A stretch of DNA of 64,000 bases, from contig CAVXZG010000019.1 of the NCBI GenBank assembly GCA_963766375.1, positions 310,001 to 374,000 of the forward strand, given 5' to 3'. Both the position numbers and the translations under genes were made by a program. The notes beneath the pieces were generated by a model. The model was given only the letters and a program-made list of their open reading frames with translations, searched no databases and was not told where the DNA came from. Below, piece by piece: positions 34,072 through 44,381 of this stretch (position 1 is its first letter; each line of letters starts with the position of its first letter). The DNA comes from AC-32 sp963766375. GTDB taxonomy: Bacteria; Actinomycetota; Thermoleophilia; Gaiellales; Gaiellaceae.

Positions 34072-36253
34072 ATGGCGCGCCGTCGGAAGAGACGCACCCT
34101 GAAGCCGCGCGTGCCCGCGCGCGTGAAGCGCAAGAAGCGCGAGCGCAAGAGGGCACGGGCACCAGCACCCTGAGCTGATCGGGCTCGGGCTGGTCGCGCT
34201 CGGGATCTTCCTCGGCTCGGTCATCTGGGCCGGCTGGAACGGCGGGTACGTCGGCGCTCTGGATCGCCGAGGGCCTCGACGCGGTCATCGGGGGCGCCGC
34301 CTGGGGCCTGCCCGGCAGCGCTCGCGATCGTCGGGGCGCTGATGGTCGCCCGCAGCGACCTGGTCGACGTTCGGCCCGTTCCGGACCGGCCTCGCCGTGC
34401 TCGCCTTCGGCTTGATGATCACGCTCGGCCAGGACCAGGGCGGCTACATCGGCCGCGTGCTCGGCGGCGGGCTGGCGCTGGCGCTCGGCGGGACCGGCGT
34501 CGCGATCGTCGGGGTCCTGACGCTGCTCGCCGGCGGCCTGCTCGTGACCGGCGCCTCCGCGGGCGCGATGCTCCGCAACTCCGGCCGGGCCGTCCACCGC
34601 GCCGCGCGCCGCTCGATCGACCGGCGGCCCGACGGCCGCGAGCTGCACCGCCACTGCGCGTGATCGAGGGCGACGCTCCGATGTCGAAGCCGCAGGCGCC
34701 GCCGGTGGACGTCGTGCACGAGTTTCCCGAGCTCGTCTCCGACGGCGAGCATGCGCCGCTCCTCGTCGAGCGAGCCGAGCTCGAGCAGGAGCAGCCCACG
34801 CTCTTCGAGAACGGCGCCGCGCCCGCGGCGGACTACCAGCTGCCCGACCGCGAGCTTCTGCGCCGCTCCAAGCCCGGCGCCGGCCCCGACGCCGACCACA
34901 GCGCCCGCGTCGCCGAGGCGCTCGTGCAGACGCTCGCCAACTTCGGCGTGGAGGCGACCGTGATCGGCCAGATCTCCGGCCCGCGCGTGACCCGCTACGA
35001 GCTCCAGCTCGCGCCGGGCACGAAGGTCTCGAAGGTCGCCGGCGCTCAAGGACGACCTCTCCTACGCGCTCGCGACGACGGAGATCCGCATCCTCGCGCC
35101 GATCCCGGGCAAGCAGGCCGTCGGCGTCGAGCTTCCGAACACGAGCCCGAACCTCGTCACGCTCGGCGACATCTACGACGACCTGCCGCCGACGTCGAGC
35201 CCGCTCTCGGTCTGGCTCGGCAAGGACATCTCCGGCCAGGCCGTCTGGGCCGACCTCGCGCGGATGCCGCACATCCTGATCGCCGGCACGACCGGCTCGG
35301 GCAAGTCCGGCTGCATCAACACGATCCTCACCTCGATCGCTGCTGCGCGCGACCCCGGACGACGTGCGCATGATCCTGATCGACCCGAAGCGGATCGAGC
35401 TCGGCTACTACGAGTCGATCCCGCACCTGCTCACGCCGGTCGTCTCGAGCCCGAAGGAGGCGGCGGCCGTGCTGCGCAACGTGGTCGCGGAGATGGAGCG
35501 CCGCTACGAGCGCCTCTCCGCCGTGCGCGCCCGCAACCTGCCCGAGGCGAACCGCGCCTTCCGCTCCCGCGGGGAGCCGTCGCTGCCGTACCTGCTCGTC
35601 GTGATCGACGAGCTCGCCGACCTGATGATGATCTCGCCGCAGGAGGTGGAGGACGCGGTCATCCGGCTCGCGCAGAAGTCGCGCGCCGTCGGGATCCACC
35701 TCGTGCTCGCCACGCAGCGCCCCTCGGTGGACGTGATCACCGGGATGATCAAGGCGAACGTGCCCAGCCGGATCGCCTTCGCGGTCTCGAGCCAGACCGA
35801 CTCGCGCGTGATCCTCGACCAGGCGGGCGCCGAGAGCCTGCTCGGCCAGGGCGACATGCTCTTCAAGCCGCTCGGCACCTCGCGCCTACAGCGCCTCCAG
35901 GGCGCCTACGTGAGCGAGGAGGAGATCGCGCTCGTCGTCGAGCAGTGCAAGGGCCAGCGCGAGCAGGAGCTCGACGAGTCCCTGCTCGAGGCGCCCGAGG
36001 CGGCGCCGAGGACGGCGACGCCGCCGACGGCGAGTTCGACCCCGACGAGGACCCGCTGCTGGACAAGGCGATCGAGATCGTCGTCCAGACGCAGACCGCC
36101 TCCGTTTCCCTCATCCAGCGCCGCCTGCGGGTCGGCTACACGCGAGCGGGCCGCCTGATCGACATGCTCGAGCGCCGCGGGATCATCTCCGGCTACGAGG
36201 GCTCCAAGCCGCGGCGCGTGCTCGTTGACGAAGGCTCGACTCGCCGCGAATGA
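34072..36253 (+). CDS. ftsK: DNA translocase FtsK/SpoIIIE (multiple frameshifts)
   Basis: ATG 34072 opens with a very basic segment (MARRRKRRTLKPRVPARVKR). Membrane helices follow across frames: LIGLGLVALGIFLGSVIW, LAVLAFGLMITLG, VAIVGVLTLLAGGLLVTG. The motor has GPRVTRYELQLAPGTKVSKV, LKDDLSYALATTEIRI, Walker A IAGTTGSGKSGC, VRMILIDPKRIELGYYESIP, Walker B YLLVVIDELADLMM and LATQRPSVDVITGMIK. The gamma winged helix (LLDKAIEIVVQTQTASVS, RRLRVGYTRAGRLIDMLERRGI) is complete. FtsK moves chromosome ends across the division septum. Breaks lie near 34160, 34255, 34315, 34365, 34650, 35045, 35335 and 36000; most resolved ones are one extra base. Confidence 0.92.
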
Positions 36254-36289
36254 GCGACGCGATCTAGCCCTTCGCCATCTTCACACACG

Positions 36290-36317
36290 CGACCTAACTT
36301 CGGGTTAGCATCGGTCG
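36290..36317 (+). terminator. Hairpin with T-rich tail after ftsK
   Basis: CGACC/GGTCG outer pairs and TAAC/GTTA inner pairs around TTCGG, followed by TCTTTT. It lies between ftsK and the BMP operon. Confidence 0.4.
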
Positions 36318-36362
36318 TCTTTTCCTAGGAGACAGGCGCGTTTTTTCAATCAGGGAGGGCAT

Positions 36363-37421
36363 GTGAGGGTTTCACGACGTAGTACGTCAATCGTCGCCGC
36401 TGCGCTCGTGGTGGTGCTGCTTGCGGCGCTTGCCGCGCTCGTGGGCAGCAGCTCGAGCCAGGCGTCGCCGAAAGCGAGCAAGGCGGCAATTCTCGTCACG
36501 CTCGTGAGCGACATCGGCAAATTCAACGACCGATCCTTCAACCAGTCGCAGAAGGAAGGGCCTCGACCGCGCGAGGGCAAGCTGCACGTGAGGACGAAGG
36601 CGCTCCAGTCGAACTCGCCTTCTGACTACATCCCGAACCTGACCGCAGGTGTCCGAGCCAAGTCGAACCTGATCATCTCGGCCGGCTTCCTGCTCGCGGG
36701 CGACACGAACACCGTCGCCTCGAAGTACCCGAAGACTCAAGTTCGCGATCACCGACTACGACGTCAAGGGCGACGCCGTTCAAGGGCCGCAAGAACGTCA
36801 TGGGCCTGACCTACGCGGCCAACGAGTCCGGCTGCCTCGTCGGCTACCTCGCCGGCCTGATGGCGAAGAAGCACGGCGGCAAGCAGGTCATCGGCGCCGT
36901 CGGTGGGCTGAAGATCCCGCCGGTCGACATCTGGATCGCGGGCTACAAGTTCTGCGCGAAGAAGGCGAACCCGGACATACAGGTTCTCGTCGACTACTCG
37001 CAGGACTTCGTCGCGGCCGACAAGTGCAAGACGGTCGCCGAGAACATGATCGCCCAGGGCGCGCAGGTGCTCTTCCAGGTCGCCGGTGGCTGTGGCCTCG
37101 GCACCCTGAAGGCCGCTGACGCAGCCAGGCATCTGGGGCATCGGCGTCGACAAGGACCAGTACAACGACGCCAAGCGCGTCCTCACGTCGGGCGTCAAGC
37201 GCGTCGACACCGGCGTCTACGACGCGATCAAGCAGGTCGCCGAACGGAAGTTCAAGGGCGGCGGCAACCTGCTCTTCAACCTGAAGAACGGCGGCATGGC
37301 GTGGGCAAGATCAACCCCGCGGTCCCGCAAGCGTTCATCAACAAGATGAACGCGCTCAAGGAGCGAATCATCACGGGCAGGTCAAGGTCCCGAGCAAGCT
37401 CAACGCCGACGCTTGCAGTAG
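36363..37421 (+). CDS. BMP-family nucleoside-binding protein of ABC transporter (frameshifted)
   Basis: GTG 36363 after AGGGAGGG. Signal peptide SIVAAALVVVLLAALAALVG without a lipobox Cys. Corrected pieces: AAILVTLVSDIGKFNDRSFN, SNLIISAGFLLAGDTNTVA, KFAITDYDVKGDA, NVMGLTYAANESGCLVGYLA, VIGAVGGLKIPPVDIWIAGY, VLVDYSQDFVAADKC, GAQVLFQVAGGCGLGTLKAA, GIWGIGVDKDQYNDAKRVL, LLFNLKNGG, VGKINPAVPQAF. BmpA/PnrA proteins bind purine nucleosides. Breaks near 36737, 36776, 37128, 37298 and 37380; the stop is uncertain (37421 or a little later). First gene of the transporter operon. Confidence 0.88.
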
Positions 37422-37466
37422 TTCGCCGGGCACGCGCCCGACGCTCCTTCATAGAATCACGCGTCA

Positions 37467-39002
37467 GTGGAAGCCTCCACGGTCCTCGAGATGCGGGGCA
37501 TCACGAAGCGGTTCCCCGGGGTCGTCGCGAACGACCATGTCGATTTCGACCTGCGCAAGGGAGAGGTGCACGCGCTGCTGGGCGAGAACGGCGCCGGGAA
37601 GTCGACCCTGATGAACATCCTCTACGGCCTCTACAAGCCGGACGAGGGCGAGATCCTGCTCGGCGGCCAGAAGGTGTCGTTCCACTCGGCGAAAGACGCC
37701 ATCGACCGGGGAATCGGGATGGTGCACCAGCACTTCATGCTGATTCCGGTGATGACGGTTGCCGAGAACATCGTCCTCGCGACCGAGCCGACAACAGCCG
37801 GCGTGCTGCTCGACTACGACGAGGCGGTCAAGCGCGTGCGCGACATCTCGGAGCGCTTCGGCCTCGCCGTCAATCCGACTGCGAGGGTCGAGAACATCAG
37901 CGTCGGCCAGCAACAGCGGGTGGAGATCCTGAAGGCCCTCTATCGCGGCGCGGAGATCCTGATCCTCGACGAGCCCACTGCCGTGCTGACGCCGCAGGAG
38001 GCCGGCGAGCTCTTCGGGATCATCAAGAGCCTCCAGGCGGAAGGGCACCTCGATCATCTTCATCAGCCACAAGCTGAACGAGGTGCTGGAGATCGCCGAC
38101 CGGATCACCGTGCTCCGGCGCGGCAAGAAGATCGACACGGTCCCGCGTGAGGGCGCGACCGAAGCGGGGCTGGCGAAGATGATGGTCGGGCGCGAGGTGC
38201 TGTTGCGGGTCGAGAAGAAGGCCGCCGAGCCCGGTGACGCGCTGCTCGAGGTCCGCGACCTGCAAGTCAACGACGACCGGGGTCTCGCCGTGGTTCAGGA
38301 CGTCTCCTTTGTCGTGCGCGCCGGAGAGATCGTCGGGATCGCCGGGGTCGAGGGCAACGGCCAGAGCGAGCTGATCGAGGCGATCACCGGCCTGCGGCGA
38401 GCCGAGGGCGGCCAGATTGCCGTGGCGCGGCCAGGTGATGGCCCACGCGAGCGCGCGCAAGATGCTCGACGCCGGCGTCGGCCACATCCCCGAGGACCGC
38501 CAGAGACGGGGGCTCGTGCTCGAGTTCACGATCGCCGAGAACATCGCGCTGCACGACTACTGCTACCCGCCGGACTCGCGCTGGGGCTGGCTCTTTCCAC
38601 GCCGCCTCGTCGAGCGCGCGCGAAACCTGATCAGGGAGTTCGACGTCCGGGGCGGGGGGCCGAACACGCGAGCGGGTGCGCTCTCCGGCGGCAATCAGCA
38701 GAAGGTGGTCGCCGCGCGAGAGGTGGCTCGTGACCCGAAGGTCCTGATCGCCGCCCAGCCGACCCGCGGCCTCGACGTCGGCGCGATCGAGTTCCTGCAT
38801 CGCCGGCTCGATCGAAGAGCGCGACGAGGGTCGCGCGATCCTGCTCGTCTCGCTCGAGCTCGACGAGGTGATGTCGCTCTCCGACCGCTTGCTCGTCATG
38901 TACGAGGGGCGGGTCGTGGGCGAGCACGGGGCGGATGCGACCGAAGAGGAGATCGGGCTCGAGATGCTCGGCGCGGGCCGAAAGGAGCCGGCGGCAGCTT
39001 GA
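37467..39002 (+). CDS. BMP-type nucleoside ABC transporter, twin ATPase (frameshifted)
   Basis: GTG 37467; TAGAAT lies nine bases upstream. Two ATPase domains. First: GENGAGKSTLMNILYGLYKP (Walker A), VHQHFMLIPVMTVAENI, signature ISVGQQQRVEILKAL, Walker B ILILDEPTAVLTPQE, then one extra base near 38048 and IIFISHKLNEVLEIADRIT. Second: VVQDVSFVVRAGEIVGIAGVEGNGQSELI, break near 38428, GHIPEDRQRRGLV, signature ALSGGNQQKVVAAREVARDP, QPTRGLDVGAIEFLHRR, break near 38811, AILLVSLELDEVMSLSDRLL. The second Walker B reads LIAAQPTRG. The stop overlaps the permease TTG start by 3 bases. Confidence 0.92.
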
Positions 39003-40247
39003 GCGAGCCGCTGGCCCCACAGCGAGGCAAGGAGCCCGAAGAGATCGCGCAGGCCCCGCCGGCCACGGTCGCCAGCCGGCTGGCCCTCTCGCAGCGAGCG
39101 GGCGGGATCATCGTCCCGGTCCTCACCGCGATTGCTCGCGTTCCTGATCGGCGGGCTGCTCGTGCTCGGGACGGGCCACAACCCCTTCCAGGCCTACTGG
39201 GACATCGTCAAGGGCGCGGGGCTGAACTGGCTTGCCCATCCCACGCACACGGACGTGGCGGACACCGCCGCCTACAACTTCAGCCAGACGCTCCTGCAGA
39301 CGACGACGCTGATCCTGACCGGGCTCGCGGTGGCGTTCGCGTTCCGCTGTGGCATGTTCAACATCGGCGGCAACGGCCAGTACCTCGTCGGCTTGTTCGC
39401 CGCCAACTGGGTCGGCGTCTCGTTCGTGAACATGTCTCGGCCGGCGCACATCCTGATCGGCATTGGCCTCGCGACGCTGGCCGGAGCGGCCTGGGCCGCC
39501 ATCGCCGGCTTCCTCAAGGCGACCGTGGGCGCGCACGAGGTGATCACGACGATCATGCTCAACTGGATCGCGTACTGGATCGGGAGCTACCTCTTCCAGC
39601 AGGGCGGGCCGCTGCAGGGCCCGCTGAACAAGCCGCTCGACATCCCGATCTCGGGGAACATCGTGGAGGGCGCTCGGCTGCCGGTGTTCTGGGGCGACGC
39701 GCAGCTTCAGGGCCTGCACATCGGCTTCTTCGTCGCGATCGCCGCGCTCGTCGTCTTCTGGCTGATCCTGAACCGCACGACGCTCGGCTACGAGGTGCGC
39801 GCCGTGGGCTACAACCCGGCAGCCGCCGCATACGGCGGAATCAGGGTTCGCACGAACTACGTCAGGGCGATGGCGATCTCCGGGGCGTTCGCCGGCCTCG
39901 CGGGCGGGCTCGACATGCTCGGCTACCTGTACAAGGTGGGCACCTCCGACGTCCAGGTCGCGTCGGTCGGCTTCCTGGGGATCGCGGTCGCGCTGCTCGG
40001 TCGGAACACCGCCCTCGGCGTCGGGCTCGCGGCCTTCCTCTTCGGCGGGCTGCTGTACGGCACGACGCACGGGCTCCAGTCCGGCACGATCGACCCGAGC
40101 CTCGCCGGCCACCTGACCGAGATGATCCAGGGGCTCGTCGTCCTGTTCGTGGGGGCCGACGTCCTGATCCTCTCCGTCTGGGGTTGGCGTCGTAGGCTGC
40201 GGCGGAAGGTTGGAACGACTGAGCCGGCGGAGGCGGCGGCGCCGTGA
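38999..40247 (+). CDS. BMP-type ABC transporter permease 1 (one frameshift)
   Basis: TTG 38999 begins a cytoplasmic lead (LSEPLAPQRGKEPEEIAQAP). One extra A near 39131 shifts the frame into LLAFLIGGLLVLGTG. About eight to ten membrane helices follow, with the family hallmarks FRCGMFNIGGNGQYLVG, VGAHEVITTIMLNWIAYWIG and GYEVRAVGYNPAAAAYGGI. It is the partner of the second permease, forming the membrane channel for nucleoside import. The stop overlaps the next start by 4 bases. Confidence 0.92.
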
Positions 40248-41450
40248 GCTCGTATGTCGGCTCGGTAGACGGCCTGCGCTCGCGGCTCTTCGACACGAAG
40301 TCGGTCGGCAAGCTCGGCATCGTGCTCGGGCTCGCGGCGTTCCTGATCGCGATCCCCCCGCTGAACGTGCGGACGTTCGCCTGGCCGCTCCTCCTCGGGC
40401 TGCTCGCGGCGATGCTCGGGGTGGCGGCCGCGAGTCGGGGTGCCAGGCGCGTCGGCTTCGGCGCGATCGCCGCGGGCCTTGTCGGGATCGGGCTCGGACT
40501 GCTCGCCATGCGCTCGAGCACGGCTCACCTCGACCAGGTCTTCACCGCGAGCCTGATCGCGTCGATGCTCGTCTTCGCGACGCCGCTCACGTTCGCGGCG
40601 ATCGGCGGGATGTTCTCCGAGCGCTCGGGAGTGGTGAACATCGGCCTCGAGGGCATGATGCTGATGGGCGCTTTCTGGGGGATCTGGGGCGCGGACAAGA
40701 CGGGCAGCTGGGTGTGGGGCGTGGCGATCGCCATGGCCTCGGGCGGGTTACTCGCACTCGTGCACGCCTTCTTCGCGATCCATCTGAGAGCCGACCAGAT
40801 CGTCGGTGGGGTGGCGGTGAACTTCCTCGCCCTGGGCATCACGGGCTATTTCTTCGTCCAGCTTTACCACGGCGAAAACGTGCCGAACGGCGTTTCGCAG
40901 ATCCCCGACGTGAAGCTGGCCAAGGAGTCGAGCCACTCGTTCTTCGCCGATGCGATCGGGAGCCTGAATCTGATGATCTGGGTCGCGATCATCCTCGTTC
41001 CGCTCTCGTACATCGTCATGTTCAAGACGCCGATCGGCCTGCGCATCCGCGCCTGCGGCGAGCACCCCAGGGCGGCCGATACCGTCGGCATCAACGTCTA
41101 CCTCGTTCGCTACGGCTCGGTCATCCTGTCCGGGGTCCTGGCAGCAATGGGCGGCGCGTACCTGACAGTGGGCTACCTGAACACCTACAACGAGAACGTG
41201 ACCGCCGGTCGCGGGTTCATCGCGCTCGCGGCGCTGATCTTCGGGAACTGGCGCCCGTTCGGTGCCTTCGGGGCGGCGCTGCTGTTCGGCTTCTCGACCG
41301 CGCTCGCGTACCGTCTGCCGGTGCTACTCGGCGAACGCGGCGACGCTCTTCCAGGCGCTGCCGTACGTCCTGACGCTGATCGCCGTGGCCGGTGTGATCG
41401 GCCGCACGATCCCGCCTGCCGCTGTTGGACGGCCTTACAAGAAGCAGTAG
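40244..41450 (+). CDS. BMP-type ABC transporter permease 2 (one frameshift)
   Basis: GTG 40244. Hydrophobic throughout, with MFSERSGVVNIGLEGMMLMG, IHLRADQIVGGVAVNFLALG, GLRIRACGEHPRAADTVGI and GRGFIALAALIFGNWRPFGA, all typical of the second permease of guanosine/purine nucleoside importers. One extra C near 41329 changes frame; the end reads SANAATLFQALPYVLTLIAVAG to TAG 41448-41450. Fourth and last transporter gene. Confidence 0.92.
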
Positions 41451-41781
41451 CTCCCGCGGGCGCAACGACGCAGCGAGGGGGTCGGTCCTGCTCGCGCTCG
41501 TTGGGCTCGCGATCCCGCCGCTCGGGTTCCTGGCGGCGCGCAGGCTCGACCAGGTAACGCTCATCCAGGCGACCGCGGCGACCTGCGGCTCGGCAGTCCT
41601 CGGCGCCACCGCGATCGCGCTCGCTCGCCGGGCTCGTCGGAACGTCGAGCGCTCGATCGGGCGCATCGGCGGCGAGGCAACGGCGCGGGTTGGGCGCCTG
41701 CTGGGCGGAATCTCGCTCTTCGTGGGCCTCACCGCGGCTCTGGCGCTCGGTTTCTACGGTCTGCTGAACCTCTTCGGCTAG
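41425..41781 (+). CDS. Small two- or three-helix membrane protein
   Basis: 118 residues from TTG 41425, overlapping permease 2 by 26 bases. Membrane helices are near 20-42 (GSVLLALVGLAIPPLGFLAA), 46-66 and 93-117, with a basic loop (LARRARRNVERSIGRIGG). DUF4190-like in layout, but I cannot assign a family with confidence. It is probably expressed with the transporter; a link to its function is not shown. Confidence 0.6.
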   Translation: MDGLTRSSSSRGRNDAARGSVLLALVGLAIPPLGFLAARRLDQVTLIQATAATCGSAVLGATAIALARRARRNVERSIGRIGGEATARVGRLLGGISLFVGLTAALALGFYGLLNLFG

Positions 41782-41806
41782 ATCTTCCACTGGATCAAAT
41801 GAGCAC

Positions 41807-41812
41807 TACAAT
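41807..41812 (+). promoter_or_regulatory. -10-like box TACAAT six bases before rodZ GTG
   Basis: TACAAT, then CGAGCC, then GTG 41819. The closest to consensus of the leaderless-type boxes in this window. Confidence 0.5.
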
Positions 41813-41818
41813 CGAGCC

Positions 41819-42550
41819 GTGTTCGAGATCGGCAACAGCCTGCGCGAGGCCCGTTTCCGCCAGCAGCTCGAGTTCGGCGAGCTCGAGCAGGCGACGAAGA
41901 TCAGGGCCCGCTACCTGCGCGCCCTCGAGGAGGAGAGCTTCGACACGCTCCCTGCTCAGACCTACGTCAAGGGCTTTCTGCGCACCTACGCGGACTACCT
42001 CGGGCTCGACGGGCAGCTCTACGTGGACGAGTACAACTCGCGCTTCAGCGCCGGCGAGGAGGAGCACCGTGAGCCGGTCGTGTCGCGCCGCACCTCGAAC
42101 GTCGGCCGGCAGCAGCACCGAAGGCTCGAGAACCGCGGCGTGCTGTTCGCGCTCGCCGGGATCGGCGTGCTCTTCGCGCTCGTGATCGCGGCCTGGAAGT
42201 TCAGCGACTCGGGCACCCAGCGGATCCCGAATCTTCCGGGCACCACGTCGACGTCGAAGCCCGCCGTGGCTCCAACCACGCACAAGGCGGCTCCGGCGAA
42301 GTTCCTGCTCACCATCAGGGCGACGCACGGCAACTCGTGGATGGACGTGCGCAGCTGGTCGGCGAATGGAAAAGACCGCTACACGGGCACGCTCGAGCTC
42401 GGCCAGACCCAGCCTTTCCGCGCGCGCAAGCTCTGGATCAACTTCGGGAACCCCGGCAACCTCACGATCACCTTGAACGGCAAGTTCTTCAGCTTTACTC
42501 GCAGCGGTGCCTACATCGTGACGCCGCGCGGGATCACGCCGGCCGCTTGA
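41819..42550 (+). CDS. rodZ: RodZ-like helix-turn-helix membrane protein
   Basis: 243 residues from GTG 41819. Residues 1-70 are the HTH_25 fold: IGNSLREARFRQQLEFGELE, RYLRALEEESFDTLPAQTYV, KGFLRTYADYLGLD. A membrane helix lies at about 105-125 and a Thr/Pro linker leads to a C-terminal DUF4115-like beta domain (SWMDVRSWSANGKDRYTGTL, LWINFGNPGNLTITLNGK). RodZ links MreB to the elongation machinery in rods; mreB is not in the window. In Actinobacteria this gene usually precedes cinA or pgsA near recA, as here. The stop overlaps the cinA TTG start. Confidence 0.88.
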   Translation: MFEIGNSLREARFRQQLEFGELEQATKIRARYLRALEEESFDTLPAQTYVKGFLRTYADYLGLDGQLYVDEYNSRFSAGEEEHREPVVSRRTSNVGRQQHRRLENRGVLFALAGIGVLFALVIAAWKFSDSGTQRIPNLPGTTSTSKPAVAPTTHKAAPAKFLLTIRATHGNSWMDVRSWSANGKDRYTGTLELGQTQPFRARKLWINFGNPGNLTITLNGKFFSFTRSGAYIVTPRGITPAA

Positions 42551-43820
42551 GCCGCCCCCGCGGCTTCGTCGTCGTGACCGGCAGCGAGCTCGTCCGCGGC
42601 GACCGCACCGATCTGAACGGCCCGTTCCTGGCGCAGGAACTGCTGCGGCTCGGCGTGGAGCCGGCGCGCATCGCGATCGTCGGCGACGATCCAGCCGAGC
42701 TCGAGGCGGCCCTTCGGGAAGGGCTCGAAGCGGACATCTGCCTCGTCACGGGCGGGCTCGGCCCGACCCATGACGACCGCACCGTCGAGGTCGTGGCCAA
42801 CACCACGGGCCGAGGGCTCGTTGTGGAGCCGGGGCTCGAGTCGGAGATCGAAGGCGTCTCGCGCCGGATCGCGGAGCGCCTACGGCGGCCGTACGCGGAC
42901 TTCGCGGCCGGAGTGCGCAAGCAGGCGACGGTGCCGCAGGGCGCGCTCGTGCTCGGTCTGGCCGGCACCGCGCCGGGGCTGGTGGTCGAGGGTGGCAACG
43001 GCCCGGTCGTGGTGCTCCCGGGGCCACCCCCCGAGCTGAAGCGCCTCTGGCCGCGAGCGCTCGAATCGGAGCCGGTCCGGCGCGTGCTCGAGCGGGCGCA
43101 ACCGCCGCAGCGCCGCGTGCTCCGCTTTTACGGCGCGAGCGAGTCCGAGATCGCGCGGGCGTTGCAGGAGGCCGGGGGAGAGGGCGACGGCGTCACGGCC
43201 ACGATCTGCGCCCGGGAGTTCGAGATCCACGTCGATCTGATCGTCGAGGCCGGGGCGGAGGAGCGCGCGGAGGAGCTGGCGGCGAGCCTGAGGGAGCGCG
43301 CGGGCAAGCACCTCTTCACCGAGGATGAGCGGCCGGTGGAGGCCCTGGTGCTCGAGGCCTGCCGCGCGCGGGGCCTGACCCTTGTGACCGCGGAATCGTG
43401 CACCGGCGGGCTCGTGGCGGCACGGCTGACCTCCGTGCCGGGCTCGAGCGACGTCTTTGTCGGTGCCGTGGTCGCATATGCCGACGCCGTCAAGGCCGCG
43501 GAGCTCGGCGTGCCAACTTCGGTCCTGGAGCGCTACGGAGCGGTGTCAGCCGAAGTCGCGGCGGCAATGGCGGCAGGCGCCCGCGAAGCGGCTCCGCGCC
43601 GACGTGGCGGTCGCTGTGACCGGCGTGGCCGGCCCCGGTGGCGGCACCCAGCAGAAACCGGTCGGGCTGGTCTATCTGCACGCGGAGGGCCCCGACGGAA
43701 GCCTCGGCGCAGGAGCTCAACCTCCCGGGCGAGCGCGAGGCGATCCGGCAGAGGGCGGCGGTCGCCGCGCTCCACCTGGTGCGCACGCTTCTGGCACAGA
43801 GTCGTCACGAAGACGCATGA
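42547..43820 (+). CDS. cinA: CinA, nicotinamide-nucleotide amidase / MocF-domain protein (two frameshifts)
   Basis: TTG 42547. N-terminal MoaB/Mog-like domain: VVVTGSELVRGDRTDLNGPF, DICLVTGGLGPTHDDRTVEV, VVVLPGPPPELKRLW. C-terminal amidase domain: TLVTAESCTGGLVAARLTSV, SSDVFVGAVVAYADAVKAAEL. One extra G near 43590 leads into RLRADVAVAVTGVAGPGGGT, and one extra C near 43701 into AQELNLPGEREAIRQRA. CinA hydrolyses nicotinamide mononucleotide in the pyridine nucleotide cycle; its link to competence is historical. The stop overlaps thpR. Confidence 0.93.
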
Positions 43821-44381
43821 GCCTTCCTGCTAGCGTCGAGGGCAGTGAGCGACTTCGTCTCTTCTGCGCCCTGCGCCTGCCGCACGAGACGGCTGAGCGT
43901 CTCACCGCGTGGCAGCGCGAGGCCCTGGCCGGCGTGCCCGAGATTAGGCCGCTTCCGCCCGAGCACCTGCACCTCACGCTTGCGTTCCTCGGCCACCGGC
44001 CGGTGGCCGAGCTCGACGCAATCCTCCGGGCCCTGCGCGAGGCAGCCGCACGTGCGGAGCCGCCGCTTCTCTCCTTGCGCGGGTACCGCGAGACGCGGAG
44101 CGTCGGCATGCTCACCTTCGACGACGCGGACGGCCGCGCAGCGGCGCTCGCGGTCGATCTCCACGAGCGGCTTGCTGCGCTCGGCGTCTACGAGCCCGAG
44201 CGTCGGAAATGGCTTCCGCACGTGACGGTGCTGCGCTTCCGGAAGCGTCCGAGGCTGCAGCCGGTTCTGCCTGGACCTGGAACCGTTCATGCCGTCCGAC
44301 GCGGCTGCTTTCCTGTCTCGACTACGCCCCAGCGGGGCGCAATACGAAGTCCTCGAATCCATGGCAGTGGGAGGTAGATGA
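43817..44381 (+). CDS. thpR: RNA 2',3'-cyclic phosphodiesterase (2'-5' RNA ligase family; one frameshift)
   Basis: ATG 43817 opens MSLPASVEGSERLRLFCALR. The two catalytic HxT motifs are HLTLAF (about residue 56) and HVTVLRF (about 135). Near 44272 one extra G moves the frame; the corrected end is DLEPFMPSDAAAFLSRLRP and YEVLESMAVGGR, typical of the family, with TGA 44379-44381 overlapping the recA ATG. The uncorrected frame stops at 44377. The role is repair or processing of tRNA-like RNA ends; the physiological substrate is unclear. Confidence 0.9.

Noticed and set aside
43817..44377. thpR ending in frame at TAG 44375-44377
   Set aside because: The C-terminus in that frame has no family similarity, whereas the +1 frame gives the expected FLSRLRP and YEVL segment and a stop that overlaps recA.
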